64,000 nucleotides of DNA, from positions 186,001 through 250,000 of the forward strand of contig JAUQWZ010000024.1 of the NCBI GenBank assembly GCA_030834905.1, written 5' to 3'. Shown here piece by piece: positions 1 through 7,840 of this stretch. Under the pieces are notes generated by a model that was not told the origin of the DNA, ran no database searches, and was given only the letters and a program-made list of their open reading frames with translations. The position numbers were made by a program, and so were the translations under genes. How positions within the stretch are numbered: the first letter of the stretch is position 1; each line of letters begins with the position of its first letter. Source of the stretch: Aggregatilineales bacterium (lineage in GTDB: Bacteria > Chloroflexota > Anaerolineae > Aggregatilineales > Phototrophicaceae).

Positions 1-1
1 C

Positions 2-616
2 GAGACAATTATCCGCCGGTGCCAGAAACTCGGCGTTGACCGGATCGCCATTACCGATCACAACACTGCCGATGGGGCGCTGGCGATGCGGAAGATCGCG
101 CCCGAACTGGTGATCGTCGGTGAGGAGATTATGACCACCCAGGGCGAGCTGCTGGGCTACTTCCTGCAGGAGACGATCCCGGCGATGCTGTCGCCCGATG
201 AGACGATCCGCCGCCTGCGCGATCAGGGGGCGGTGATCAGCGTATCGCATCCGTTTGACCGGCTGCGCAAGGGTGCCTGGCAGGAACCGGACTTGCTGCG
301 GATTATCGATAAAGTAGATGCAATTGAGGTGTTCAACGCCCGCTGCATCTTCCCGGCGGATAATCACAAAGCAGCCGCCTTTGCGCGGCAGCGCCAGCTT
401 GTCGGCACGATTGGATCGGACGCGCACAGCCGGGTTGAGTATGGGCGGGCGCTGGCGCGGATGCAGCCTTTCGAGGGCGCGGCGGATTTTCTGGCGTCAC
501 TGCGGGAGGCGGATTTTATCGAACGCTACAGTTCAGTGCTGGTGCACCTGCACAGCAAGACCGCCAAATGGTCAAAGAAGCTGGGGCTGCGCCCGCGCCT
601 GTGGGAAGGCGGGTAA
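2..616 (+). CDS. PHP-domain metal-dependent phosphoesterase (partial, 5' end missing)
   Basis: The reading frame is open from base 2, so the true start lies before the window. The translated part begins with a PHP-type metal-binding motif (ITDHNTADGA). Further histidines follow in VISVSHPFD, and a closing GSDAHSR motif ends the metal site. This arrangement is typical of stand-alone PHP phosphoesterases such as nucleotide or histidinol-phosphate phosphatases; the substrate cannot be told from sequence. An ordinary ATG at base 86 exists, but it would cut off the first metal-binding motif and is not the real start. The gene converges on the penicillin-binding-protein operon; a hairpin repeat separates them. 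Confidence 0.8.
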   Translation, partial: ETIIRRCQKLGVDRIAITDHNTADGALAMRKIAPELVIVGEEIMTTQGELLGYFLQETIPAMLSPDETIRRLRDQGAVISVSHPFDRLRKGAWQEPDLLRIIDKVDAIEVFNARCIFPADNHKAAAFARQRQLVGTIGSDAHSRVEYGRALARMQPFEGAADFLASLREADFIERYSSVLVHLHSKTAKWSKKLGLRPRLWEGG

Positions 617-620
617 TAAG

Positions 621-695
621 AGAAGTTAAAAGTAGCAAGTAGAAAGTACAAAGTAAAGAATACTTTCGACTTTCCACTTCTAACTTTTAACTTCT
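621..695. repeat. AT-rich inverted repeat between convergent genes
   Basis: The 13-base arm AGAAGTTAAAAGT (621-633) is matched by ACTTTTAACTTCT (683-695). The bases between them also pair imperfectly, as repeated AAGTAGAAAGT-like units against ACTTTCCACTTCT-like units. It is far more AT-rich than its surroundings. It may act as a two-way terminator, but it looks more like a dispersed repeat unit. Confidence 0.6.
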
Positions 696-698
696 CAC

Positions 699-2126
699 TT
701 ATGGCTCACCTGGGCTGAGAGCGACCTGAGCCGCCATGAGCGCCGTACCGCCAATATGAGCCGCCAGACCGGGATCATCGCTGTTTTCGAGGACGATGGC
801 AACGGCGGCACCCTGTCTGCCTTGAAGTGTCGCGAAGCCGACGAACCAGGCTTGGGTGCCTTCCCCGGAGTAGGCGAGCGAAGCGTGTCCGGCGATGTCG
901 ATATCGGGTCGCCCGGCGTTTTGCGCGGCACCGTTGGCGACGGCATTACGCATCAGGTCCTGAAGCTGGCGGGCAGTGTTCACCGTCATGACCGGCAGGG
1001 TGGGGCGGATGCTTTGCGCGGCTGTCCATGCCTGCGTTTCATGCGAGCGCGTTTCGCGCAGCAGGTAGGGCTGCGGCGCGTTGCCGTCATTGACGATGGC
1101 GGCTGCCATCATCGCCATGTTCAGCGGGCTGACGGTCAGATCGCCCTGTCCCAGCGCGTTCAGATGCACTTCGTCGGGCGACGATGCGGGGGCGGCTGCT
1201 TCAGCCGCTGTGGTCGTCGTGATCGGACGAAACAGCGGCTGCGATTCTTCCAGACGGAAGGTGTCAAACACCGCTTCGACTGGCTCGACGCCAAGCTGGT
1301 TGACCAGCAGGCTGAAGGGCTGCGGGCAGGCGAAGGCATAGGCGTCACGCAGCGTCAGCGTCATCGACGGTAGGCGAACGGCGCAGGTGAGTTCGAGTCC
1401 GTTGATCGGGACGGGATCGGTCGCGTTTTCGATGTCCTCGTCCAGCGGCTGCCCCACTAAGAGCGCCGCTGCCACCAGCGGCGTTTGCAGCACGCCGCCC
1501 GGCTGGTAATTCCCCTGTACGGCGCGGTTGAAGAACGGATTAGTTGGATCTGCCTGTAGAGTCTGCCAATCGACATCCAGCGTATTCGGGTTAAAGGTAG
1601 GCTGGCTCACTAACGCGAGCACATCGCCGCCCGGAACCGCCAGCACAACTGCCGCGCCAGTCTGCCCGCGCATGGCTTCGACCACCGCGCGCTGAATTTC
1701 GAGATCGAGGGTCAATCGGATATCCGCGCCTTCCTGCGGGAGATGCAGCAGGTCGGCTTGCAGAACGTCTCCCAGTGAGCGTTCGATATCATCGCCGCGC
1801 AGCACCGAGTTAAACGCTTCTTCGACGCCCGAGACGCCGTAGCGCAGGCTGTAGTAACCGATGGCGCTGTACGTTTCAGGGTGCAGATACTCGCGCGCGA
1901 CTGTTCCCGTCCCGGCGCGGGTGGATGTGACGAGTGGCACTTCGCTGCGATCCACGATGTCGCCCCGAATGATGGCGGCTTCGGCTTCTACGCGGCGCGG
2001 GTTGTCTTCGCGCTGAAGAATCGTATTCGCGCCGACGGCTGCCCAGTAAGCCGCCGCCAGCGTGACGATGCTGAAGCAGATCAACATGCCGACGACCAGA
2101 CGGTTGATCTCGCGCGTGAACTGCAC
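699..2126 (-). CDS. Penicillin-binding protein homologue (PbpA/FtsI-like) lacking all catalytic motifs
   Basis: 475 aa. There is one N-terminal membrane helix (about residues 10-32), a short dimerisation region starting at AIIRGDIVDR, and a transpeptidase fold. The fold is recognisable from LTLDLEIQRAVVEAM, NPFFNRAVQGNYQPG, LNALGQGDLTVSPLNMAMM and QAWFVGF. The three active-site motifs are gone. The SxxK site reads GVLQ (211-214), so both the nucleophile Ser and the Lys are lost. The SxN site reads ACP (266-268), and KTG reads HAS (414-416). A GTG start directly follows the ftsW-like stop codon (TAA GTG), so the two are translationally coupled. Inferred role: a non-enzymatic partner or scaffold for the SEDS polymerase. 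No frameshift or internal stop suggests recent decay. Confidence 0.85.
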   Translation of the reverse strand: MQFTREINRLVVGMLICFSIVTLAAAYWAAVGANTILQREDNPRRVEAEAAIIRGDIVDRSEVPLVTSTRAGTGTVAREYLHPETYSAIGYYSLRYGVSGVEEAFNSVLRGDDIERSLGDVLQADLLHLPQEGADIRLTLDLEIQRAVVEAMRGQTGAAVVLAVPGGDVLALVSQPTFNPNTLDVDWQTLQADPTNPFFNRAVQGNYQPGGVLQTPLVAAALLVGQPLDEDIENATDPVPINGLELTCAVRLPSMTLTLRDAYAFACPQPFSLLVNQLGVEPVEAVFDTFRLEESQPLFRPITTTTAAEAAAPASSPDEVHLNALGQGDLTVSPLNMAMMAAAIVNDGNAPQPYLLRETRSHETQAWTAAQSIRPTLPVMTVNTARQLQDLMRNAVANGAAQNAGRPDIDIAGHASLAYSGEGTQAWFVGFATLQGRQGAAVAIVLENSDDPGLAAHIGGTALMAAQVALSPGEP

Positions 2127-3437
2127 TTAGTTTTCCTCTGTGGACAGCCTGAGCAGCAGCCCAATGCTGATAAAGTTCATCAACAGCGAGCTTCCCCCGT
2201 AGCTAAAAAAGGGCAGCGTGACGCCGGTGAGGGGAATTAGTTTGAGGACGCCCCCCATGATGAGCAGGCTTTGGATACCCAGCAGCAGACTTAGCCCGAT
2301 GGCGAGCAGCGAGTGAAATGGACGACCCGGCTGAGCGACGGCAACCCGCAGCCCGCGTACCACGACACCCGCAATGCAGACGATCATGACGACGACGCCG
2401 AGCAGACCCCATTCTTCAGCCAGGGCGGCAAAGACGAAATCGGAGTGGACAACCGGGATATAGACCGGCGATCCCTGTCCCACGCCCTGTCCAAAGATGC
2501 CGCCCGCGGCAAACGCCATCAGGCTCTGGACAATCTGGAAGGCGCGGGTGTTGGATTCGGGCCAGGGATTGAGCCAGATATCCACCCGAAGCTGAACCAC
2601 GTCGAACAACTGGTAGGCGACAATTCCGGCGAGAACCACCAGAATCGCACCAATTGCCAACAGCGGCGTATAGCCGCTGGCGACGTACAGCAGCACCAGA
2701 AAGACGGCGAAGAACAACACTGCCGTCCCGAGATCGCGCTGCCAGATAAGCACCACCACCGACAAGCCCCACATCAGCAGGATCGGTCCGAAGATGCGCG
2801 GCGAGAGTGACAGCCGGTGCTGCTGTTCGCTGTCCAGACCCTCGGCGCGCAAGGCGGGGTACTGCTCGCCAAGATAGCTGGCGAGAAACGCCACCAGAAT
2901 GATCTTGAGCGCTTCTGACGGCTGGAAGAAGAGTGAGCCGAAGCCAAGCCATAACTCTGGCGCGCCGATCTGCCCGGAAGGATTCGTCCCCAGTACAATC
3001 GTCGCCAGCAGCAGCAGCAGCCCGCCAAACAGCAGGATGTAACGGTACATCCGCAGCCAGCGCAGCGCCGGGCGTGTGGCGACCACCGCCAGCATGGCAG
3101 CCATCGAAACGACCAGCCACAGAGTCTGGCGTTCGGCGAAATTTGGAGCGAGACGTTCGTTCAGCACCAAGCCCCAGCCGGTCATAAACATCGCCAGTGG
3201 GAACAGCAGCGAATCGCGCTTTGGCAGCCAGCGGTGCAGCAGCCAGGCGCCGACCACCGCGCAGGCGATCCAGACGATCAGATGTATCCAGCCGTGAAGA
3301 TCGTTTCCGCGGCGCAGTATTGACAGCGACACGGTGCTGGTCAGGATGAACAGCCCGGCAATGATCAGCAGGCTGCGCTCGACATTGACGCGCGGCGCGG
3401 ATCGCGCGGCTGCCAGCTCCAGCGAATCGGTCGTCAT
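2127..3437 (-). CDS. FtsW/RodA/SpoVE-family (SEDS) peptidoglycan glycosyltransferase
   Basis: 436 aa polytopic membrane protein with about ten hydrophobic segments. Family hallmarks are ELWLGFGSLFFQPSE (161-175), the HSDF motif (331-334, whose Asp corresponds to the proposed catalytic Asp of SEDS polymerases), AEEWGLLG (340-347) and PFFSYGGSS (409-417). SEDS proteins polymerise lipid II and normally work with a class B PBP; here the coupled downstream gene encodes a PBP fold without an active site. The start overlaps the mtnP stop by four bases. Whether it serves division (FtsW) or elongation (RodA) cannot be decided; the FHA gene context resembles actinobacterial rodA-pbpA. Confidence 0.92.
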   Translation of the reverse strand: MTTDSLELAAARSAPRVNVERSLLIIAGLFILTSTVSLSILRRGNDLHGWIHLIVWIACAVVGAWLLHRWLPKRDSLLFPLAMFMTGWGLVLNERLAPNFAERQTLWLVVSMAAMLAVVATRPALRWLRMYRYILLFGGLLLLLATIVLGTNPSGQIGAPELWLGFGSLFFQPSEALKIILVAFLASYLGEQYPALRAEGLDSEQQHRLSLSPRIFGPILLMWGLSVVVLIWQRDLGTAVLFFAVFLVLLYVASGYTPLLAIGAILVVLAGIVAYQLFDVVQLRVDIWLNPWPESNTRAFQIVQSLMAFAAGGIFGQGVGQGSPVYIPVVHSDFVFAALAEEWGLLGVVVMIVCIAGVVVRGLRVAVAQPGRPFHSLLAIGLSLLLGIQSLLIMGGVLKLIPLTGVTLPFFSYGGSSLLMNFISIGLLLRLSTEEN

Positions 3438-4303
3438 GCGAATAGCCGCCCCACAATCGGTTTCAATCGCGCTAAAGTGTCCGGCGCAATCGCCTTCCGG
3501 TCGGTCATGATGGCATTATCGAGCGCATGATGGCAGGCACAGTCGCGGTGTTCGTCCAGCCCTTCGACGGCTTCGGCAACCGCCTGCTGGGCGATTTTGA
3601 GATTGTGGTTCATCGTCTCGATGACCATATCGACCGTGACCGGTTCTTTGCTGGTGTGCCACACGTCGTAATCGGTGATGTGCGACATGGACGTGAAACA
3701 CATCTCGGCTTCGCGGGCGAGAAAGGCTTCCGGGCTGGTGGTCATGCCGATGATACTGCATCCCCACTTCTGGTAAACGTGGCTTTCGCCTTTGGTGCTG
3801 AAGCGCGGACCTTCGATGGTGATGAACGTGCCGCCTTCATGAACGTCGCCGCCGCTGCGCCGGACTGCCGCCGCCGTGACATGGTTCAGCTCGGCGCAGA
3901 ATGGCTCGGCGACTGAAACGTGAGCGACCAGTCCGGTATCGAAGAACGAGCGACCGCGATCTGCTTTGGTGTGATCAAACAACTGGTCGGGGATGACGAT
4001 GTGACCGGGCGCGTAGTCCTCGCGCAGCGATCCACAGGCGCTGACGCCGATGATCTGGCGGACGCCCAGCATTTTGAGGGCGCAGAGATTGGCGCGGTAA
4101 GGCACGGTGCTCGGCGTGTAGATGTGTCCGACCCCATGACGCGGAATGAACGCCACGCGCTTGCCGCGCAGCGTGCCAATGACGATGTCGGCGCTTGGTC
4201 TGCCAAAAGGCGTCTCAACCGAAGTGGTGACGATGTCTGTTAGCTCCGGCATGTGATACAGTCCTGAGCCGCCAATCACGCCGATGTGGACAGTTTCCGC
4301 CAT
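3434..4303 (-). CDS. mtnP: S-methyl-5'-thioadenosine phosphorylase
   Basis: 289 aa cytosolic enzyme that splits methylthioadenosine into adenine and methylthioribose-1-phosphate. It shows the phosphate-binding GVIGGSGLY at the N-terminus, PRHGVGHIYTPSTVPYRAN, SACGSLREDYAPG and the substrate motif TFITIEGPRFSTKGES, all typical of MTAP. The second ATG is chosen because AGGAG sits 6 bases before it; an ATG two codons earlier overlaps that ribosome binding site. It lies within the FHA-SEDS operon, 9 bases after the SDR stop and overlapping the ftsW-like start (ATGA). With ahcY and the adenosine-kinase-like gene elsewhere in the window it contributes to salvage of SAM by-products. Confidence 0.93.
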   Translation of the reverse strand: MAETVHIGVIGGSGLYHMPELTDIVTTSVETPFGRPSADIVIGTLRGKRVAFIPRHGVGHIYTPSTVPYRANLCALKMLGVRQIIGVSACGSLREDYAPGHIVIPDQLFDHTKADRGRSFFDTGLVAHVSVAEPFCAELNHVTAAAVRRSGGDVHEGGTFITIEGPRFSTKGESHVYQKWGCSIIGMTTSPEAFLAREAEMCFTSMSHITDYDVWHTSKEPVTVDMVIETMNHNLKIAQQAVAEAVEGLDEHRDCACHHALDNAIMTDRKAIAPDTLARLKPIVGRLFA

Positions 4304-4312
4304 AATCATCTC

Positions 4313-5104
4313 CTAGAGAGTAGCCCGCGCTGCGCCGCCATCCACCAGCAGCGCGATTCCGTTGATAAAGCCCGCCGCTGGCGAGCAGAGAAAGACTGCC
4401 GCGTTGGCGAATTCTTCCGGCGTGCCAAAACGCCGCAGCGGAATTTCGTTCGCCGTGAGCGCCCGTTCGTCGTCAATTGAGGTGTTATTACGGGACGCGC
4501 GCCCCTGCATCAGATGGACGATACGTTCCGTTTCGGTGATGCCGGGCAGGATGCTGTTCACACGGATATTCTCCGCGCCAAGCTCCAGCGATAGAGTTTT
4601 GGTCAGTCCGACGACTGCCGGGCGGATGACATTGGAAAGTGTGAGGTTGCCAACTGGCTGTTTGGCGGCTATCGACACCACTGCCAGCACCGCCGCCCGT
4701 TTCGACTGGCGCAGATAGGGCAGGGCGGCGCGAATCAGACTGACCGCGCTCAAAAGAGTGAGATCGACGGCGGATCGCCAGGTCGTCAGGTCAAAATCGT
4801 CAAACGTGCCGCCGGGAGGACCGCCAGCATTGGTGACGAGGATATCCAGCCCGCCGTAGACTTCGGCAGCATTTTTGACCAACCGGCTGGCAGCCGCCTC
4901 GTCGCTGACGTCGGCGGCAAGCGTGAACACCGGATTGCCCGACTCCTCGACAATGGCAGCCGCGGTGTCCTGCAGCGCTGCTAGATTGCGGCTGTTGATG
5001 ATTACCCGCGCGCCTTCCAGGCTGAACTGCCGCGCCGTCGCCGCGCCCAGCCCCTGGCTGGCGGCGGTGACCAGCACCCGCGCGTTTGTGAGTCCAAGAT
5101 CCAT
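4313..5104 (-). CDS. Divergent short-chain dehydrogenase/reductase lacking the Tyr-Lys pair
   Basis: 263 aa Rossmann-fold protein. The nucleotide loop reads TAASQGLG instead of TGxxxGxG. NAG in VTNAGGPPGG and the C-terminal INGIALLVDGG are standard SDR features. In the catalytic stretch (SNVIRPAVVGLTK) the usual Tyr is replaced by Ser and the Lys by Arg, although the spacing to GLTK is kept. An ATG at 5104 is used because homology begins there (MDLGLTNARVLVTAAS); an upstream in-frame start would overlap the preceding gene. It resembles a known group of beta-ketoacyl-reductase-like SDRs with altered active sites. Substrate unknown. Confidence 0.85.
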   Translation of the reverse strand: MDLGLTNARVLVTAASQGLGAATARQFSLEGARVIINSRNLAALQDTAAAIVEESGNPVFTLAADVSDEAAASRLVKNAAEVYGGLDILVTNAGGPPGGTFDDFDLTTWRSAVDLTLLSAVSLIRAALPYLRQSKRAAVLAVVSIAAKQPVGNLTLSNVIRPAVVGLTKTLSLELGAENIRVNSILPGITETERIVHLMQGRASRNNTSIDDERALTANEIPLRRFGTPEEFANAAVFLCSPAAGFINGIALLVDGGAARATL

Positions 5105-5109
5105 GCCGG

Positions 5110-5550
5110 TTACTCCAGATCGAGGCGAAAGTGCATTTTGCCGACGCCGACAATATCCCCGTCGGTGACGATAACGGGCTGGGTAACGGGCATACCGTTG
5201 AGCGTGGTGCCGTTGCGGCTCTGGCGGTCTTCGAGCCACCACTGCCCGCTGCGCATCGCCACAACCGCATGTTCCGAACTGGCGAAGGTGTCGTCAATCG
5301 GGACGGTATTGGTGGGGGCGCGCCCCAGGCTGGTGATCGGCAGCAGTGGATAGGACGGACCTGCGACTGCATGGTTCGAATCGACTTCATACAGTAGGGT
5401 CAGGCGTCCGTAGGTGCGGCGGCTGGCTTCAACCCGGGTGGCGGCGCTGTGGTAATCGCGCCACAGGAACAGAAAGACGACCAGCAGAACTGCCAGCAGC
5501 AGCCCACCAGAGATCAAACGTAGGAGAAAAAGCACGAGTTCAGTACTCAC
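5110..5550 (-). CDS. Membrane-anchored FHA-domain protein (FhaB-like)
   Basis: 146 aa. A single membrane helix (about residues 7-30) is followed by a basic linker and a C-terminal FHA domain. The phosphothreonine-binding signature is present as LGRAPTNTVPIDD, SSEHA and SRNGTTLNG. FHA domains bind phosphothreonine on partners of Ser/Thr kinases; in mycobacteria FhaB/FipA links such signalling to cell-wall synthesis. No kinase gene lies in the window. It sits 9 bases after the fhaA-like gene and 5 bases before the SDR, in the same operon as the SEDS/PBP pair. Confidence 0.9.
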   Translation of the reverse strand: MSTELVLFLLRLISGGLLLAVLLVVFLFLWRDYHSAATRVEASRRTYGRLTLLYEVDSNHAVAGPSYPLLPITSLGRAPTNTVPIDDTFASSEHAVVAMRSGQWWLEDRQSRNGTTLNGMPVTQPVIVTDGDIVGVGKMHFRLDLE

Positions 5551-5559
5551 GCTGCCTCG

Positions 5560-6330
5560 CTACAGGTGCAGTGATGTGGTGCCGCCGGACTGGGTATCAG
5601 TCGGACGGTCTTCGAGATACACCAGCCGGGATTTGCCGATCTGGATCACATCTCCGGGCTGAAGCCGGTGTTCGCGCACCGCCACGTCGTTCACCAGTGT
5701 GCCGGACTGACTGGTGGTATCGAACAGCGTGTACGAGCCGAAACGCAGGCGAAGCTGGGCATGATGTCGGGATATATAAGGATCGTCCAGAACAATGTCG
5801 TTTTCGCGGCTTCGACCGATATTTACCAGGGGGTTTGTCAGTGGAATCACCTCTTGTCCGTTGATGATGAGCTGTGCGTTGTAGGGCGCGCGCTCCATGT
5901 CTGACGGCAGATCGATGCGCTCCATGACAGCGGTGGCGCTTTTCTGGCGGTCAAGGTGCTCGGCAAAGACCGAAAGTTCATTTGGAGCGAGCGACGGATC
6001 GGCGACGATGCGGATCGCGGGCTGATGGTTCAGCCGGTAGCCTCGGTAGGTGACCAGTTCGACTACGTGCTGACTGAGGAGCGATGCCAGCCGCGGCTGA
6101 CGCTTGAGCAGGTGCTCGTGTACGTCAGGATTCATGCGGATCAGAAAATCATCAGGCGCAAGCGGGCGATAATCATCGTCGTCTCCGGATAGGAGGCTGC
6201 TCTCAAGCGCGCGCGAAAGCTGAACCGCGATGTCCTGAGGGCGAATCGCCTTGCTGAAGATTTGCGCGAAAGCGCCTTCTATGAGGTGTTCAAGCTGCGC
6301 CTCAAGGCGCGAAAGTCTGGGATCGCTCAT
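5560..6330 (-). CDS. DUF3662 plus FHA-domain protein (FhaA-like)
   Basis: 256 aa, soluble. The N-terminal half (about 1-115) matches the DUF3662 region of mycobacterial FhaA (EAQLEHLIEGAFAQIF, RPQDIAVQLSRAL). The C-terminal half is an FHA domain with NIGRSREND, SRHHAQ and SGTLVND; the usual NG is altered. It is the first gene of a six-gene operon (fhaA-fhaB-SDR-mtnP-SEDS-PBP). Its ATG is preceded by no Shine-Dalgarno sequence and lies only 8 bases below a TATAAT box, suggesting leaderless translation. Confidence 0.9.
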   Translation of the reverse strand: MSDPRLSRLEAQLEHLIEGAFAQIFSKAIRPQDIAVQLSRALESSLLSGDDDDYRPLAPDDFLIRMNPDVHEHLLKRQPRLASLLSQHVVELVTYRGYRLNHQPAIRIVADPSLAPNELSVFAEHLDRQKSATAVMERIDLPSDMERAPYNAQLIINGQEVIPLTNPLVNIGRSRENDIVLDDPYISRHHAQLRLRFGSYTLFDTTSQSGTLVNDVAVREHRLQPGDVIQIGKSRLVYLEDRPTDTQSGGTTSLHL

Positions 6331-6338
6331 GGCGTGGC

Positions 6339-6368
6339 ATTATAGCCCTGTTAGCGTAGAACGCACAA
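6339..6368 (-). promoter_or_regulatory. Sigma70-type promoter for the fhaA operon, probably leaderless
   Basis: On the minus strand TTGTGC (-35, 6363-6368) is followed after 18 bases by a perfect TATAAT (-10, 6339-6344). The ATG of the fhaA-like gene starts at 6330, 8 bases after the -10 box, so transcription should begin at or almost at the start codon. Confidence 0.65.
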
Positions 6369-6381
6369 CCTGTGAAATGAA

Positions 6382-6406
6382 AAGGGCGAACGCTGCGTTC
6401 GCCCTT
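6382..6406 (-). terminator. Rho-independent terminator after the PpiC-type foldase gene
   Basis: An 11-bp perfect stem (AAGGGCGAACG with its complement) with a 3-base loop is followed on the minus strand by TTTTCATTT. It lies about 24 bases past the foldase stop codon and just upstream of the fhaA promoter. Confidence 0.8.
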
Positions 6407-6429
6407 GACTGTTTCAGACCGCGCGAGTG

Positions 6430-7785
6430 TTAGCTGATGGACAGCACAAATCGCGGATTTTCGGGAACGTTGTCCAGCCAGGCGTCAAAAGTCTGAATGT
6501 TCGCCTGGTTGCTGGCGCGCAGATCTTCCAGATACCGCTCAAAGGCTGCGTCACGCGCTGCCTCATATTCTTCTTCGGTCAGGTCACGATCTTCGCGGGC
6601 GCGAAGCTGCGCCACGTGAAAGCCCGCCGTACTCTGGATAGGACCGACCACCGCGCCAACTTCGGCGTTGGTGATGGCATCGGTGAAGGCTTCACCCGGC
6701 AGCGTATCGAAGTTCGAAAGCTGCTGCCAGCCAAGCTCGCCGCCCTGGGTGCTTGATGCGTCAATGGAGACTGTCTGCGCAAGCTGCGCAAACGACTCGC
6801 CCTGTTCCAGCGCGGTGATCACTTCCTGAGCGCGATCCTGGCTTTCAACCACGATCTGGCGCACATTGACAAACGATGCTGTCCGCGTCTGATCGGCGGT
6901 GATGTGGTCGCGCAGCGCGTCACGAAGCGTCAGGCTCTCGAAGAAGGCATAGATATCGTCGTCGCTCAAACCCGCCTGGCTGCGCAGATAGCCGTAGAAT
7001 TCATCACGCAGGCTGGTGAAGGATTCGGCGCGCTGCGTCGCATCGGGCGTAGTCGTTGGCGTTGCCGATGGAAAGGGCGTGAACGTCGCCGTTGCCGTCA
7101 GTTCTGGCGTCGCCGTGGCGGTGGGGGTATTCGACGGCGTCGGCGAGACAAACGGCGTCGGCGTTTCGCTGGGCGCAACCGTCGGCGTTGGCGTTGTCAG
7201 GGCGGCGTTGGGATCGTAATCGAAGAACTCGTTAATCTTGGTCTGCACTTCGGCATCGGTTACGGTTACACCGAGCGCCGCCGCCTGCTGGCGGATCAGG
7301 CGATCTTCGATGATTTCGTTCAGAATGCGGTTGCCAAGTTGATCGGGAACCTGAATTTCGTTCAGCCAGGTGCTGTAAGGCGGCTGGCTTCCCAGGAAAT
7401 TGGTCAGTTCGTCGGTGCTCATGCCCAGGCTTTGGGCGGTCACAACCGCCTGATTAAGCTGGTTGTTAATCAACGCGCGTTCAAACCGCACACGGCTTTG
7501 GAACTCGCCAATAGTAATGGTGTCGCCGTTCACGACTGCCGCAGCCTGCCCAGGCACGACAAGCTGATCGACCAGAACCGCTGCCAGCAGAATCACCAGC
7601 GAAATGCCGACCAGCAGGGCAGTGCCGATGATGATCCAGCGCTGAATCACGGCTTCACGTTCGGCTTTAGTTTTGTACTCACGCAGAAGGCGAGGCTGAT
7701 TGCGCTTGTGCGATGCCGCGTCCGCTGAAGTGGGTTTCGCAGGTGAGCCTTTAGGCATTCCACCCGTTTGACCACGTTTTGCCAT
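6430..7785 (-). CDS. Membrane-anchored SurA/PpiC-type peptidyl-prolyl isomerase
   Basis: 451 aa. A basic cytoplasmic N-terminus is followed by one membrane helix (about 50-72). A SurA-N-like helical region follows (VVNGDTITIGEFQSRVRFERALINNQL and onward). It is split by a Thr/Pro-rich low-complexity linker of about 60 residues (TPTPTVAPSETPTP...). The C-terminal parvulin domain has VRQIVVESQDRAQEVITALEQGESFAQLAQTVS, GGELGWQ and AGFHVAQLRARE. It probably helps fold exported proteins. It follows rpsR, separated by a terminator hairpin, at the place where rplI often stands. Confidence 0.88.
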   Translation of the reverse strand: MAKRGQTGGMPKGSPAKPTSADAASHKRNQPRLLREYKTKAEREAVIQRWIIIGTALLVGISLVILLAAVLVDQLVVPGQAAAVVNGDTITIGEFQSRVRFERALINNQLNQAVVTAQSLGMSTDELTNFLGSQPPYSTWLNEIQVPDQLGNRILNEIIEDRLIRQQAAALGVTVTDAEVQTKINEFFDYDPNAALTTPTPTVAPSETPTPFVSPTPSNTPTATATPELTATATFTPFPSATPTTTPDATQRAESFTSLRDEFYGYLRSQAGLSDDDIYAFFESLTLRDALRDHITADQTRTASFVNVRQIVVESQDRAQEVITALEQGESFAQLAQTVSIDASSTQGGELGWQQLSNFDTLPGEAFTDAITNAEVGAVVGPIQSTAGFHVAQLRAREDRDLTEEEYEAARDAAFERYLEDLRASNQANIQTFDAWLDNVPENPRFVLSIS

Positions 7786-7811
7786 AATGAAGCTAGCTCC
7801 TCAATAAAAGA

Positions 7812-7833
7812 AAGGGCATCCAGAGATGCCCTT
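7812..7833 (-). terminator. Rho-independent terminator after rpsR
   Basis: A 9-bp perfect stem (AAGGGCATC / GATGCCCTT) with a 4-base loop is followed on the minus strand by TCTTTTATT. It lies 8 bases after the rpsR stop and separates the ribosomal operon from the foldase gene. Confidence 0.85.
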
Positions 7834-7840
7834 ATCGCGC

